From Eukaryota sp. TZLM1-RC (taxonomy: Eukaryota > Metamonada: BaSk clade), in assembly GCA_040285825.1 (NCBI GenBank), contig JAUPSS010000004.1:3727658-3791657 (forward strand): a stretch of 64,000 bases of DNA, given 5' to 3'. Under the pieces are notes generated by a model. That model saw only the letters and a list, made by a program, of their open reading frames with translations. It was not told the origin of the DNA and made no database searches. The position numbers and the translations under genes are program-made. Positions 10,998 through 22,030 of this stretch are shown here, one piece after another (position 1 is the first letter of the stretch; each line of letters starts with the position of its first letter).

Positions 10998-12430
10998 ATG
11001 ACGACAATCCACGATATCGAAGCTATATATTGTGATGCTCATGGAGGTCTTCTTCTTGATCCGCTCGTGCTCCCATGCGGCCACTCATTCTGTTCACATT
11101 GCATCACAACCTGGATTGAACTCAATCCTTCATGTCCAGGATGCCGGAAACCTGTTGACCGAAACAAGCTTGTCCCTAACTATAGGCTCAATGAACTGAT
11201 TTCGGTCCTTCTGAAGCCCAAGGAGATTCCATACTCACAATTGCAAGATCTCTCCCTGTTGTCCCGTACTGCCACGGCAACTCTCCAGTCTGGAATTTTT
11301 AAAGGTAGACCAATTGTCTACAAACAGCCGTATTTCTCTCAAGAAAACCTAAGCCAAGTGCGACAAGCCGTTACTAGAACCTACCAGACGTTTAGGGCCT
11401 TGGAGGATCCTGCCAACGTGGTCACCCTACTTGGAATCACACTCGATCCTCCTGGAATCGTTCAGGAGAAACTTTCATGCTCCCTCCAGTCTCTACTTAA
11501 TGTACAACGGCGATTGTCAGTTAAGGAAGTCTCATCACAGCAGAGGACGTTGCTATGGGACTTATGTCGTTTCATCAAGCTGGCTTTGTTCACAGAGACG
11601 TATCTCCTGGCAACATCATGTTGAAGGTTAGAGCGAACGAAGTTACTGGTGCCAAATTGGGTGACTTTGATGATGCTCGAATGCAGGAAGTTTCTTTGAC
11701 GCAGAGCACCTTGGGAACCATTGCTTACATGGCTCCTGAAGTTTTGATGGGAAACAGTCCAAAAGCCCATACAAAATCTGATGTTTTTGCCCTAGGAGTC
11801 GTTTTTTGGTCCATTTTTAGTAACAAAGATCCATCGAAGATGTGTAGTCATCATGCTGCAATGCAGGTGTTGAGGGTAAAGCAGGAGGGTGCTGCTTTAA
11901 TTGATTTAGACAATATAACATATCCATCCATCAGAAAATTGGTTAAATCAATGACTTCTATCAATTCAAACACAAGACCTTCAATTGGCCAAGTAGTCGA
12001 TCAATTGACCACCTTTTCTGATCATTTTGAGTTCAAAATGAAAGCAAATCAGTCAGGTAATGCACCAAATCCAAATGGACAAAATGATCGAAATTTATTC
12101 AATATTTATGTAAAAACTCTGACTTGTAAGACCATAAATTTGAATGTTCGAGCAAGTGACACAGTGGAACACGTCAAAGTCTTAGTGCAGGAACAGGAGG
12201 GAATTCCGCCAGACAAGCAACATTTGGTCTTGCTTGGAGAACGGTTAGAAGCCCAGAGAACATTGAGTCACTACAATATGTTCAGTGAATCAACTTTACA
12301 CTTGGTCCGCACACTCACAGGTGGCAAGCCCATCATCATCTTTCGTCCACCTGAAGGGAGTGAATGGAAGAATGTTCAAGTAGCCCTCTCCCTGGAATCT
12401 AAATTACCATTGGTCAATATACGAAACTAG
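10998..12430 (+). CDS. RING finger - protein kinase - ubiquitin-like protein, one frameshift
   Basis: Two overlapping frames join into one protein of about 477 residues if one base is missing near 11528. The N-terminus is a RING: C12, H15, C27, H29, C32, C35, C46, C49 (His replaces the second Cys). A kinase domain follows: possible VAIK-type lysine in IVYKQP, catalytic loop [14 protein letters not shown] in place of DFG, APE in YMAPEVL, and [12 protein letters not shown]. Then comes a ubiquitin-like domain ([11 protein letters not shown] .. [18 protein letters not shown] .. HLVRTLTGG), followed by [14 protein letters not shown], a tail that follows ubiquitin in some protist and fungal proteins but is cut short here. 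This suggests ubiquitin ligation coupled to kinase signalling. The frameshift may be real or a base-call error. No intron is present. Confidence 0.75.
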
Positions 12431-12794
12431 GAACTTCATATGAGCCTCAGTAAATCGTATCAAAAACGATACTCTTACACTTACAGCAATGGTTTTATTA
12501 GTTTGCAACATTCAATTGTATACTTTTTGATTTTTTACTATTTTTACAATTTAATGTTTAAAAATTAATAAACTCAATTAATTCAAATATATACAAAATC
12601 AATTGAAAATGTAATCATGAGTTTGTACTGATCACATAGCCAACATTACTCACACACAATTTCACACAAAGTTTGATCACAAGTTGATCACATCTAGTAA
12701 ATAAGGACTACATCATGCAACTCACCTCATCACACCAATGACCATTCAACCAATCATACCAATGACTACTGAAATGACCATAGCACGGACTTTA
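12431..12794. other. 3' region of the RING-kinase gene
   Basis: AT-rich, with an aataaa at about 12566 that could serve as a polyadenylation signal, and repeated short words such as accaatgac and tgatcac between 12620 and 12790. No gene is seen. Confidence 0.35.
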
Positions 12795-12845
12795 ACACCA
12801 TTAGTTATGAGTTAATTTAATTAAGCGTACATGTTCAATAAATAT
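12795..12845 (+). mobile_element. family B 3' tail only
   Basis: About 50 bases matching the last part of every B copy (ccattagttatgagttaa .. ttcaataaatat), with nothing of the B coding region before it. Directly afterwards the Fanzor sequence resumes. Confidence 0.75.
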
Positions 12846-13393
12846 CGATTATTTAAAATATATCTGGTGGATGAATATAGAACTAGTGCCAGATCTGCGA
12901 TATGTGTATTCAACAATAGCGAATGTATCACAAAATGTGATTTAAAAGTACCTAATCCAATCGCTTATATTAGAATTAATAGAAAAATATAAAGAGAAAT
13001 TAAAAGCGTTACTCTAAGACAGGATAGGAATCAAAACGAATGAACAATAAGATTCATTGAGTGAGAATGAAAGGAAAAAGTAGTAGGAAAAAAAGAACTA
13101 AGGAAAAATTAAACCAAATGAAGGAACAAAACCAACAACTTGAAAATGTTAAAAAGGCTGTTGGTTTCCTATTATGGATTGTTACACTTTAAAAACAATG
13201 AATGTGGAATCTACTGGAACAGAGATACCACTAGTGCAATTAATATCTACAATATTACTTATTCCCATGTTCAAGGCACAGAAGAGAACATCAATGACCG
13301 TCGACCATTGATGTCGCAGAGAGATAAGTTTGTACAATATTTTTATACTTTGAAAATCAATTTCATAAATAAAAATCATTTTATTTCAAAATA
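12846..13393 (+). pseudogene. Fanzor-like fragment, right half of the split locus
   Basis: The frame starting near 12868 reads YLVDEYRTSARSAICVFNN, then KCDLKVPN. This is the Glu-containing EYRTS motif followed by a degraded zinc pair. Later, at 13198-13250, comes NECGIYWNRDTTSAINI, the RuvC-III Asp motif, ending NDRRPLMSQRD, typical of the C-terminus of this clade. The intervening part has stops and probable deletions. With 9975-10103 it forms one locus split by an insertion. The flanks show a short duplicated atttaaa-type sequence on both sides. Confidence 0.62.
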
Positions 13394-14160
13394 AAAATCA
13401 TTTTGTTTAAAAAAAATATTAATTATACATTTTAAATACATTTATTAAATACAATTTTCAGTCCCCCTATTTTTAATTAACATTAAAAATTTAGCATTAT
13501 AAAGTTAGCATCATATAATTCATATTGTTTCTTTACCACTGTTTTAGCATTTGTAGCTTATAGATACGGCTTCTGGTCCCAATCAATCGTACTTTTAGAT
13601 GTTTGATGGTACTTTCGTGGTTGTTTATCATCGACAAATCACATATTATAACATGCATTATCTTGGAAGAGTTCCAATTCGGTGTGTTTAAGTTTAAGTT
13701 TAGAACTGTTGCAGGCTTTGAATGATAACAAAGTATTTGAAATGGTTTTGATCCAAAAACCAAATCCAACATCAATCAAATGATTAAAAGAAGAATGGAA
13801 GGCCATATTAGAAATTGTATTAGTACAATTTACCTGGATATTGGGAGATTTTCACCTGTCAAATAGACTTAGATCAGAGAAGAGTTCCATGACAGTGTAA
13901 TCAATACAAGACAATGTGGAATCGAGATATTGATTCTACTCTAAATGATCTTATGTAAAATGAAGACATTCTGGATAGACGAGAGAGATCATAGGTGTTC
14001 AAAAGACAACAGTCTCAAACCAATGTTATTGAAACCACTGAGGAAAGCATGGAAGAGGTCGTGCGAAAGATTATGAAGGTGCAGAATAATGAATGAAGAA
14101 GTGACTAACAACAACAAACAGGATATGCAGTAAATGCTCTGAAAGTCATACAAAGTCACA
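13394..14160. other. intergenic, nothing recognised
   Basis: Very AT-rich at its start. A minus-strand frame at 13533-13775 (80 codons) has no recognisable motif. The last 100 bases should contain the promoter of the hexosaminidase gene. Confidence 0.4.
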
Positions 14161-15771
14161 ATGTTTACTTCACGTTTCTTAACTGTTTGCCTTACATTGG
14201 CATTTTGCCTCGCCCTTGGTTATGCAGAAGTCGCAAGATTATGGCCCACACCTCAACATCATTCTTTTGGTACTAAAAATGTGTTGTTAGATAATGATTT
14301 CCAATTCGAGACGTCTACACAACTCTCTTTACTCGAAGATGCGTTCAAACGTTACCGCGAATACATTTTGACTTCATCACTTCATGCTCCTGAAGGTACA
14401 TCTGCTATGTCCTTGGTCAGTGTCGTCAGCGTCCAAATCGATTCTAGGAACCTCGATCTCAACATGGGCACTGATGAATCCTATGAAATCAGCATTACTG
14501 AAATGTCAATCTCTATTTCAGCTCGTACAGTCTATGGTGCTTTGCGTGCTCTAGAAACCTTTTCTCAGCTTGTTGAAGAGTCATCTGATGGTCATCTCTA
14601 CATCAGACAATGTCCCATCACCATTAAGGATTTCCCAAGATACCAGTGGAGAGGTCTTTTAATTGACACTTCTCGCCACTTCCTCCCTGTCGGCACTATC
14701 AAAAGAATGGTAGATTCCCTCTCATTTAATAAGATGAATGTATTGCACTGGCATATCGTTGATGCCCAATCCTTTCCATACAAGTCTCTTTCTTACCCCT
14801 CCTTTGCTGAGAGAGGAGCATTTAGACCAGATTTGGTTTATGATTCCGCTACTATTAAATCCATTGTCGATTATGCCCAACAAAGAGGGGTTAGGGTGGT
14901 CATGGAACTTGATGTACCAGGACATGCTTACTGGGGTGATGCTGCTCCTCATATTAGAGCTCAGTGTCCAGGAGGTTATAGCAAGAATGTTAATAATTAC
15001 CCATTGGATCCAAGCAAGGGAGAAACGTTTGATGTGATTTCTGATTTGATAGGTGAACTTTCTGATCTCACTATTGATGATTACTTTCATCTAGGAGGGG
15101 ACGAACCAGTCTTTAGCTGCTGGACAAAGAATACTGAGATTAAGCAATGGATGGATAGCAGAGGATTTAAATCTGGTAATGACGTTTATTCGTATTTCTT
15201 TAACAAAACTTTACCTTTTGTTTATAAAAAATCAAAAAAACCAATTGTGTGGCACGAAGCGGCTCTTTTGGATTCAAATCTTCCTAAAGATACTCTGGTT
15301 CAAGTATGGTCTGGCGAAAGTAATGTGGAAAAGGTAATTAACATGAACTTTGATATTATTTATTCAGTTGGCTATTATCTCGATAAATCCAAGCCCGCTG
15401 GTAAGGTAAGATATGCCTTTATGCAAACAATGGCTGATTTCTTTGAAAGGGAACCCACTAGAGGACTTTCGGAGCTTCAAGCCTCTCGCATTAAGGGTCT
15501 TTCTGCAGCTATGTGGTCTGAAGGTGTTGATGCAAACTCTATTGAGGAAAGGGTGTGGCCAAGGGCTTCGGGAACTGCTGATAGGGCATGGATTAAACTA
15601 CCTGATAATGTAGATATGGCCTATGAGAATAGAAGAGCCGAGAGACAACGCTGTAGAATGAATGGCAGGGGAATTAGAGCAAGCCCTCTTGTTCCTTGGG
15701 AAAGGGGTTTGAGGCAAGTGAAGGGGGATTTGGGTAATTTCTGTAGGTTTAGTGTTGCCCCTTTCAATTGA
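14161..15771 (+). CDS. secreted beta-N-acetylhexosaminidase (GH20)
   Basis: A 536-residue intact ORF. Residues 1-22 form a signal peptide ending near GYA/EVARL. A GH20b-like N-terminal domain follows (WPTPQHHSFG .. YGALRALETFSQL). The TIM-barrel begins about residue 160 (YQWRGLLIDTSRHFLP, LHWHIVDAQSFPY) and contains the catalytic pair Asp314-Glu315 in HLGGDEPVFSCW. Other family marks are VQVWSGES and SAAMWSEGVDANS. The length and the C-terminal WPRASGTADRAW block are those of lysosomal hexosaminidases. It should remove terminal GlcNAc or GalNAc from glycans in lysosome-like vacuoles or outside the cell. No intron. It is convergent with the transporter gene, with only 75 bases between the stops. 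Confidence 0.93.
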   Translation: MFTSRFLTVCLTLAFCLALGYAEVARLWPTPQHHSFGTKNVLLDNDFQFETSTQLSLLEDAFKRYREYILTSSLHAPEGTSAMSLVSVVSVQIDSRNLDLNMGTDESYEISITEMSISISARTVYGALRALETFSQLVEESSDGHLYIRQCPITIKDFPRYQWRGLLIDTSRHFLPVGTIKRMVDSLSFNKMNVLHWHIVDAQSFPYKSLSYPSFAERGAFRPDLVYDSATIKSIVDYAQQRGVRVVMELDVPGHAYWGDAAPHIRAQCPGGYSKNVNNYPLDPSKGETFDVISDLIGELSDLTIDDYFHLGGDEPVFSCWTKNTEIKQWMDSRGFKSGNDVYSYFFNKTLPFVYKKSKKPIVWHEAALLDSNLPKDTLVQVWSGESNVEKVINMNFDIIYSVGYYLDKSKPAGKVRYAFMQTMADFFEREPTRGLSELQASRIKGLSAAMWSEGVDANSIEERVWPRASGTADRAWIKLPDNVDMAYENRRAERQRCRMNGRGIRASPLVPWERGLRQVKGDLGNFCRFSVAPFN

Positions 15772-15846
15772 TTAGTTATATGTATGCATAAATTATAATT
15801 ATTGATTCTTTAAAATTATTTATTCACTACTTTGAGTAATTGCTGT

Positions 15847-17237
15847 TTAACTCCAAGTGACAAGGTCAATTAGTGAAAAATATCCGCCGAGAGAGAAAAT
15901 AAAAACTCCAAAAATTAAAGATGCAATACAAACAACTGTTGTAAATGTGGATTTTGGGAAAACTTTCTTGAAATAAATTAATGGTGGCAAAATAAAGATC
16001 AACCAAGAAGCAACTACACTCCCCAAAAAGGTAACTAGTCTTCCAATTTCTTCAGAAATTACAGCAATAGCGACCGTTAAACTTACCATTACTAATACCA
16101 AAAAGAAATGTGGGGGTGACTTAAATACCGAGATATCACCATTACCAACTGATTCAAACCATCCACCCAGTCTTTCCTGCCAATAGTGATTCTTTTCACT
16201 CAACTTTTCAAGTAGAGAAATGGCTTGATCTTTGGTTGGTTGGAAGACTATCGCATAAGAGACTGCGAAAAAGAACACAATGCCAGCATTAGCAAAGAAA
16301 GCTCCTAAAGTATTGAAATCTAATGACGTCATCAGATTCTCTGTCACACCCGTTCCAAACAAGATAAAGCCAAATGTCATTGTTAAGGTATAGGCAGTGA
16401 TGATTAATGCGAAAGCACACCAAACTGCTTTATCTAGTCTAGCAATAGAAGACTTGTACATTTCGCGGACGATCTGCAGTTAAAATAAATGAACAAAGAA
16501 CAAACGTTAGGAGCGCTCAAATGACTACTGAAAGCAAATGCCAAGGTAGATAAACCACCCATTACCACACTGAGAGGACTCCAAACGAAGGAGGGGTGCG
16601 TTCTACCACCATCTATTGCTTCAGGAGAACGAAGGTCAGCAGTGCCGGCAAAAAAGCGAAGTGTAGCGTAAATGAGGTATCCAATTGTGTAAAAAATGAT
16701 TAACAATGAAACAAGAGTAAACAATCGAAGACTTTCTAATGATCGTTTGAGACCCAGAGGAAAACACAGGACATAAGCGAACAGAATAACAATTATTCTA
16801 AAATTAGAGAAAAAATACCGTTGTGCTGGGTGGGTTCCTGTAAGATAAGCCATAGCTAAGCTAAATGAAGTACTTAATAGAATTAAATAAACAGATAAAA
16901 TTCCAATTAGATAAATAAATATAAGAAATGAACTGACAACACCAGCAGTGGAACCAAAGGACTTTGCAACTAAGGATTCTAAATGAAATGCAGATAAAAA
17001 AAGAGAATGTCTTATCAAAAGCATAAACATTATAATTGAAAGGAATGAAGCAACACCAAAAAAGATTGCAGCATTCCCACTACCTAGAGAGGCTGTAGCA
17101 AAAGGTAAAGCTAGGACCCCTGCCCCAACAGCCGTTCCAGCAATATTGATTGACGAAACCGGAATTCCTGCACCATGATCAAAATTGAGAACATGTTGAT
17201 TATACGGAGGACGTGGAAACTTGAGAATGTCACGCAT
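15847..17237 (-). CDS. amino-acid transporter (AAAP family), one 32-nt intron
   Basis: Exon 1 is 17237-16506 and exon 2 is 16473-15847; splicing gives 452 residues. The frame before the intron ends in SSHLSAPN and resumes in IVREMYKSSIARLDKAVW, which restores the typical helix-6/7 region of the family. The chosen start, MRDILKFPRPP, is the first true ATG; the open frame runs further upstream only through non-ATG codons. About 11 hydrophobic helices are visible, beginning with SINIAGTAVGAGVLALPFA, the hallmark of AAAP/SLC38-type permeases. It probably moves neutral amino acids across the plasma or vacuolar membrane. It appears intact. Confidence 0.87.
16474..16505 (-). other. 32-nt GT-AG intron
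   Basis: On the minus strand it begins gtttgttc and ends aactgcag. Without removing it the transporter frame hits a stop shortly afterwards; with it removed, both flanking coding segments join in phase and family sequence continues. Confidence 0.85.
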
Positions 17238-17449
17238 TGCATTGAGAGATATAGATATAGATATATAAGATATACTAGAGTGATACACTATGATTCAGCA
17301 ATAGGAGCCTACTATTGAAGTTTTAGCCAAGATAGTATACAACACTTACATCAACGCTTATACAAAGTAGTAGAGTCTCACCTGATTCTAGGAATCAAAT
17401 ACCTTATTTGTTCAACTTTTTTTTTCTTCCTTCCTCTACATAAAACCGT
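17238..17449. other. transporter promoter region
   Basis: It lies between the transporter start and the 5' part of a family B element. A poly-T/C tract (17417-17435) is visible. I see no gene. Confidence 0.3.
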
Positions 17450-17501
17450 TTAACTTAAATCCTGGCTGAACTGTGATCATTGCTTCTATTCTTTCTTGTT
17501 G

Positions 17502-18058
17502 ATGCCTGAATCAGTTTCTGATTCCAATGGAGTCAAAAGGAAGAATGATAGACAACAAGTTGCTGAAGACGTCCTTTCCACCTCTCCTCCTCAACCTCTT
17601 CTCTCTTCAATTTTGGACAAAAAATTTCTGATCAAGAAATTTTAGAAAATCATGATGAAAATAATGTTTGTTCAAAAACGAAGACACGCTCTTACAGATG
17701 CTCAAAGTGTCGACAACAAGGACATAATGCTCGAACATGCCCCACTGTTGGAAAAAATGATGTGACAAATTCTGAAACAAAATGTAAAAGAAAATTTATT
17801 AGAAGAACAGAATCTAAGGAAAAACCAATAAATGATCCTCCACAAGTTATTGCAAAACCAGTTAACAATCAAATCAAGCACAATGTTTGCCACAATTGTG
17901 GTGTTTCTTTTAGGAAAAATGCAAAAGGTAAAACGGCTGATCGATGCTTGAAATGCCGAATAGTCGATAATTACCATCCTCCCATAAAAATACCTCAAGA
18001 AATTCATCTGTCAAAATGCAATGAATTTGCTTTTGTTTTTAAAAGATTTTTGGATTAA
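17502..18058 (+). pseudogene. family B N-terminal zinc-knuckle region
   Basis: The first frame ends after about 49 codons. A one-base shift near the aaaaaattt run (17620-17628) recovers DQEILENHDENNVCSK and then CSKCRQQGHNARTC (CX2CX4HX4C), a nucleic-acid-binding knuckle, followed by a second Cys cluster CHNCGVSF .. CLKC. In related elements this part binds RNA or the DNA target. Confidence 0.7.
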
Positions 18059-18192
18059 TTATGTAAGGGAAAGTATGCTATCAATATTCTTTGGGAATTT
18101 TTTGATTCTTTTTGTGCTCCTTTTGAACAAAATTTCGTAATGATTCTGAAGATTTAACTTATATAGCACCGAGAAAACAGTCATTTGAGAAA

Positions 18193-19681
18193 TTGAGTAA
18201 ATTTTTTGAAGACAAATGCTTTGATAACAAATGGTCTAGGGCTTTGTCTGCTTTAAGTCCCAGAGTTAAAATTCGAAACAATCAAGCTACTATAGATAAA
18301 CTGAAAATACTTCATCCATTGGAAGACCCAATAATGGATCAAAAAAATTTTACGGAACTTATTGAGAAACTTATCCATTGAGGCATCAGATGTATTTTCG
18401 GTGATAAAAAAGAGACAATGCGGTAAGTCTTTCTATTGATCATATAAAAGCCGCAATTATTTCATCAGAGGATTGTCTTGTTTTATTAATTAAATTTTTT
18501 AAAAGAATATTGACTGGTCAACTCAAATATCCAGAAGAATTAAGAAGTTCTCGTTTGACTGCACTTGTCAAGAATTCAAAAATGGATGTTCGTCCTATTG
18601 CGGTCTCTGAGAGCATACATAATATTTTTTCTGCTTGTTGCTTAAGCAGGTTCAATGAAAAAGCAAAAAAGATTTTATTGCCCTTTCAATATGGAATTAA
18701 TACCACGGATGGAGTTTCTTCAACGATATTTGCTACAGATGTATTATTTCGCCAAAATGAATCCAATGTTTGTATGTCATTGGATTTTAGTTATGCATTC
18801 AATTCACTCAGTCGTTGCAGTAATTATGGTGCTTTATTACAATATATGCCGGAATTAATGCCGGATTTCCAATCAACATATATCACAAATTCTAATTTAC
18901 ATTTTGGTAATTCCATTTTGAGTTCATCAAGTGATGTAAAGCAAGGAGATCCGTTAGGACCTCTTTTGTTTTGTTTGGCCATTCATCCTATTTTATTACA
19001 AATTCAAGAGATGTTTCCTTCGCTGAAAATGATTGCATATATGGATGATGTTGTTCTAATAGGTGATCTAAATATTGTGAAAAAAGCAATTTTTTTTAAG
19101 AATTATTTACCAAAATTGGCCTCCGACTTAATTTACTTAAGTGTGTTTTGTTATAGAATTCTCCAGTTTTCACAATAGTTGATGATATTGAAATACAAGC
19201 CAAATTATATTCAATTGATGATATTCGTCATTTGGGTTCCTTTTTAGGAAATAATGATGAAATTGCCAAAAAATTGTTTGAAAAGTTGAACTCAATTTCC
19301 GATAAAATTGACCGAATGATGACTTTAGATATACAGAAACATATCAACTTTACCATTATAAGACTGTGTTTTAGTTCCAACTTCAATCATATATTTCGAT
19401 CTACAAATCCTCTTGTCACTAGGCCTTTGGCCCAGAAGTTTGATGAATTACGTGCTAAATTTTTGTCACAATTACTGGGATGTAAAATGTTCCAAATTCA
19501 TGATCATGCTTATCTTAGTCCACATTATGGCGGTTTAGGTTGGACAAATGCCTCTATTCTTACTTCATGTGCTTTTATTGGTGGATGCAGAAATGCAATA
19601 ATTGAGTTTTTTGAAAGATTTACTGATTGGGAAGATTTATTAATGACAAAGCAAAGTTCGGCTATTTTTGCATTAAATTAA
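18193..19681 (+). pseudogene. family B reverse transcriptase
   Basis: Fragments in three frames. SRLTALVKNSKMDVRPIAV opens the fingers, CMSLDFSYAFNSLSR holds the first catalytic Asp, SSSDVKQGDPLGPLLFCLAI is RT motif B', and MIAYMDDVVLIGD is the active site. The thumb and connector continue at 19232-19681. This order is that of non-LTR reverse transcriptases with a C-terminal endonuclease. Stops near 18380 and 19177 break it. Confidence 0.85.
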
Positions 19682-19801
19682 GAAATTTCAAAAAATTGAT
19701 GTAGAAAAATGGAGTCGATGCTTCCCCCAATCATTCAATGGTAATATTCCTGAAAAGAATTTTTAAATTTAAAATACACTCTTCGAACATTACAGAAACA
19801 A

Positions 19802-20668
19802 TTGACTAGAATGTATGAAAATGATCTTTATAATAATATAAGCAGCTCGGCTGTTTTAAATCAAGATTTTCACTCATTGTTATTGGAAGAGGGTGTTTGT
19901 GAAAATAAGTCATCAGATTCTTCACTTTTTGTAACCATTGTACCACGAAGATTTGGATTGTGTGCGACTAATGAAGCTTTTGTAACAGAAATGAAATTAT
20001 ATTTGAATATCCCATTATTATCAAAAGAAAAATGTATTTGTTCGAATTCACCTCAACTCACTTTGCGCCATGCTCTGAATTGTTCTAAATTGATAACTTA
20101 TCGTTCTTCATTACATGATGCTGTTAGAGACACTGTTTTCAATATGGCACAAACTGCAAGAATTTCGTGTATCAAAGAGCCTCTGCTGAAGGAGCAACTT
20201 TCTCTGAATAATTTTGGTTCTGATGATAGAGGTGATGTATATTGTGATTGGACTAATAATTCTGAAGCTATTGTTGACTTTGTCTCATGTAATGTTGCAA
20301 ATGATACTTTGGTTCACAGAAGAAAACTGAATCCTGTGAGTGCTCTTGATTTTAAAGCCAAAGAACAACATAGAAAATATGATAAAGATATTGAAGAAGC
20401 TAATGCTGGTAGATATACACAGCTAGTTTTTATTGTTTTCCCATTTTCGATAAACGGAAGATTATCAGTTGAAGCAGAAATTTTTTTGAATGCCTTCCAA
20501 AAAATGGTTCAAGAAAAAACAATGAAAAGGTTCAATATTTTTTTATGGCGTTCTCGAATTCAATTTGCAATTATTAATAGATTACCTCGGTTTTTCAATC
20601 GAATAAGAGGAGCTTTAGCTAGACAGCAAGCAGATCAAGATTTTGTAGAGGAAATCTTGGTTCAATGA
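19802..20668 (+). pseudogene. family B C-terminal restriction-like endonuclease
   Basis: 288 codons open. After a linker comes the CX..H..C motif CICSNSP .. RHALNC, then SSLHDAVRDTVFNMAQTA. The nuclease block is DDRGDVYCDWTNNSEAIVDFVS, equivalent to the PD..D core of R2/CRE-type enzymes. A Lys/Tyr helix follows (KEQHRKYDKDIEEA) and a strand (VFIVFPFSINGRLS). The 3' end encodes WRSRIQFAIINRLPRFFNRIR. The start of this ORF is inside the larger protein, not a true start. Confidence 0.82.
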
Positions 20669-20819
20669 TATTTGTCCCATCAGTTATGAATTAATTTAAT
20701 TAAGTGTAGATGTTCAATAAATATAATGAAGAAAAATCAATAAATAGAAATGATGAAGAATTGTAAGTTTTCATTGCTGCAACTTCAGGAACTTCCTCTG
20801 AATATAAATTACTATAATC

Positions 20820-21330
20820 ATAATCTTCCCAAATTTGGTCTTAATTGATTGAAGCCTCCTTCTTTAATATTTTCAAATCAGGAGTACATATATATATGGA
20901 ATAAATAAAGTTGAGAAACGTTTTGAGATAGGAAATCCAAAATTGGCTGTCATTGGCAATTGAAAGACTATTGCACAGTTTAGGAAAATTGCAAAGGACA
21001 AAGAAAAACATATTTCCTACAACAGAATTTACTGAATCTACACTCTGATAACGATGCTTGTACAGATGAAATTGTAATTGGGCTTGGAGATTGGAATCCC
21101 AGAAGAAATCGTAAAGGAACAACAGCTTCTATAAGAGGTGGAAATTTGAGAAAAATGTTACGTAGTATTGAATTCAAAGTATATCTGGTGGAAGAATATA
21201 GAACTAGTGCCAGATGTGCGATATAAGTATTCAACAATAGTAAAGGTTTCACAAAATGTGATTTAAAAATACCTGAATCGAATGCTTATAAAAGACTCAT
21301 TTATATCCTGACTCAGCATCAATTCTGGAA
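20820..21330 (+). pseudogene. Fanzor-like fragment (GDW block and EYRTS motif)
   Basis: From about 21060 the plus strand reads TDEIVIGLGDWNPRRNRKG, then SIRGGNLRKMLRSIEFKV, then YLVEEYRTSARCAI, then KCDLKIPESNAYKR. These are the RuvC-II region, the alternative catalytic Glu and the first zinc pair. It is about as similar to the 9975/12846 locus as two copies of one element would be. Sequence before 21040 is in broken frames and RuvC-I was not found; RuvC-III is also not seen. It lies right after the 3' end of the full-length B element. Confidence 0.58.
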
Positions 21331-22030
21331 TCAGTGTCTTGACTTTGTGGCGGTCTCTGAGCCAAAAGTCAGACATCCATTCAACAGACCTTGCAAAGGT
21401 CATGTGTATAAGAAGCTCGAGCGAATCTCTACATCATGGTCGTTTGCTATCTTCTTCATGTCAAAAAAAGGTCGTAATTACGCGCTACCCACTAGTAGGC
21501 CTCTACAACAACAAGTATATGCAAAATGCCGCCAGCTTCTTGCTGATGGTCTTGTGTCTTGCCAGCTTAATTTCTTCCGTTTGTTTGCAATTGTACATAA
21601 CTGCCCTGTACCAGCCACTTACGCTGGCTTTGTATTTCACAACACGAACTTTTGGGAACTTCTTCTTTCTTGGTTCAACACACACCATACAATGGCTGTC
21701 ACTCTGTTTAACTTCTTGTTTGGTGATCTTCAAAGGTACAACACTCTTCCTTCTTCATCAAAGAGTGACCCTTAATCAAGGGAACAGTACTTACATTTTT
21801 CGTTGCGGATTAACAATCCAAAACCATCTCGAGCAAGCATTTCCGCATACCTTCAAACGACAAAAACTCACCCCTATCGCTGATTTGGAGTCTGCTTTTG
21901 TTCCCTTTCCACATGGGTTCTCAACCATTTTATCTTCCAGAAACCTAAGTTACCGAGTGCTAGCGCGCACTCGAACTCGCTTGAGTGCGTTCAATTTTTC
22001 CATTAAGACATTGTATTTCCCATGAATGGG
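21331..22030 (+). other. open frames of unknown nature
   Basis: Two overlapping plus-strand frames, about 21290-21775 and 21339-22025. The first continues in frame from the Fanzor remnant and reads VSEPKVRHPFNRPCKGHVYK, then a Cys/Phe-rich stretch. The second ends NQGNSTYIFRCGLTIQNHLE .. FP. No ATG fits the start. Neither frame matches a family I know. They could be two exons of a lost gene or a piece of an unrecognised element. Confidence 0.3.

Larger units (their letters stand above)
17450..20726 (+). mobile_element. family B non-LTR retrotransposon, near full length
   Basis: The most complete B copy. An ORF opens at the ATG 17502-17504 (MPESVSDSNGVKR), shifts frame near 17625, and continues as a protein with a CCHC knuckle (CSKCRQQGHNARTC) and a CHNCG..CLKC pair to 18058. 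The reverse transcriptase follows (18510-19178 and 19232-19681), then the restriction-like endonuclease (19802-20668), then the tail ending ttcaataaatat. At least four frame breaks make it non-functional as written. The exact 5' end is not visible. It sits between the transporter gene and a Fanzor remnant. Confidence 0.85.

Noticed and set aside
11502-11545. A 44-nt intron restoring the RING-kinase frame
   Set aside because: It would delete the [17 protein letters not shown] helix expected in a kinase; a one-base indel near 11528 explains the data better.
20731-21340. Minus-strand ORFs at 20841-21252
   Set aside because: They are antisense to the clear Fanzor-like plus-strand motifs.
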